From NCBI GenBank assembly GCA_964400875.1, contig CAYNWK010000113.1, forward strand, positions 1 through 13,970: 13,970 nt of DNA, written 5' to 3'. The stretch is from CAYNWK01 sp964400875 (GTDB lineage Bacteria; Chloroflexota; Anaerolineae; Anaerolineales; UBA4823). The translations under genes were made by a program, and so were the position numbers. This document shows positions 13,834 through 13,970 of this stretch, one piece after another; position 1 is the first letter of the stretch, and the number at the start of each line of letters is the position of its first letter. The notes beneath the pieces are model-generated. The model saw nothing but the letters and a program-made list of their open reading frames with translations. It ran no database searches and had not been told where the DNA came from.

Positions 13834-13875
13834 CACTCTCCCCCAGATGCACAGCTCTTAACCAATATTTTCCAA

Positions 13876-13970
13876 TCACTCAATATTCCATTGCAAGTCC
13901 CAACTACCACTAGCGTTCTCTCCAGCGATCCGAAGGACATAAAGGCCAGTTTGGTCCAGGAGGATTTGAA
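13876..13970 (-). CDS. C-terminal fragment of an extracytoplasmic protein (partial at window edge)
   Basis: The minus-strand frame entering at the right edge reads 30 codons and ends with TGA at 13878-13876. The peptide includes LLDQTGLYVLRIAGE and then ASGSWDLQWNIE. The pattern, a turn, strand TGLYVLRI, then SGSWxLxW, is that of the last strands of beta-sandwich domains such as the pre-peptidase C-terminal type on secreted proteins. The other two minus frames here give no such pattern. The call rests on about 30 residues, so family assignment is tentative. The upstream part lies beyond the window. A long hairpin follows the stop. Confidence 0.5.
   Translation of the reverse strand, partial: QILLDQTGLYVLRIAGENASGSWDLQWNIE

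Larger units (their letters stand above)
13591..13875. other. Non-coding gap before the FW lipoprotein operon
   Basis: This stretch of 285 bases holds the leader and promoter of the minus-strand lipoprotein operon (13591-13723), an A/T-richer segment with nothing recognisable (13724-13798) and the long hairpin (13799-13833). No convincing coding frame was seen between the operon and the partial gene ending at 13876. Confidence 0.6.

Overview
The window looks like a chromosomal segment of a Chloroflexota bacterium, most likely of the Anaerolineae type. This is inferred from content, not from a marker gene: several secreted or anchored proteins carry long Thr/Pro-rich linkers, two tandem lipoproteins carry NBR1-like (FW) immunoglobulin-type domains, and the genes are GC-rich with short gaps. 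No rRNA, tRNA, CRISPR array, transposase or phage gene was seen.

Layout. (1) 1-1013, minus: a multi-pass membrane protein cut by the left edge. (2) 1226-1633, plus: a CoA-binding (YccU-type) protein, divergent from it. (3) 3997-1668, minus: a two-gene unit with an ATGA overlap, a flippase-like LPG_synthase_TM protein followed by an FAD-dependent amine-oxidase-fold protein. (4) 4156-6740, plus: an anchored Ig-like plus beta-propeller protein, a redoxin overlapping it by 13 bases, and a membrane-anchored protein with an internal duplication that I do not recognise. (5) 7681-6737, minus: a ketopantoate reductase family enzyme whose stop codon shares the TTAA with the convergent gene. (6) 7964-8710, plus: a membrane-anchored double-LysM protein ending in a strong terminator. 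(7) 11200-8822, minus: queG (epoxyqueuosine reductase) followed after 3 bases by an atypical CapA-like lipoprotein. (8) 13590-11313, minus: two tandem FW-domain lipoproteins ending in a terminator. (9) 13970-13876, minus: the last 30 codons of another protein, then a long hairpin.

Regulatory architecture is the most distinctive part. Three genes (3997 minus, 4156 plus, 11200 minus) have a TANAAT-type -10 box 6-7 bases before the start codon and no usable Shine-Dalgarno, so they look leaderless. Three other genes, all for envelope proteins (1013 minus, 7964 plus, 13590 minus), have -35/-10 promoters with 16-17 base spacers and leaders of about 90-98 bases with a Shine-Dalgarno. The divergent leaderless pair flanks a precisely centred 40-bp interrupted dyad at 4062-4101, a good candidate operator.

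Most genes point to envelope work: lipoproteins, LysM, flippase-like and propeller proteins. QueG (tRNA queuosine), the ketopantoate reductase and the CoA-binding protein are the metabolic genes. I found no complete novel defence or mobile system; the best candidates for undescribed biology are the duplicated-domain protein at 6138, the divergent CapA subfamily, the dyad and the leaderless starts.
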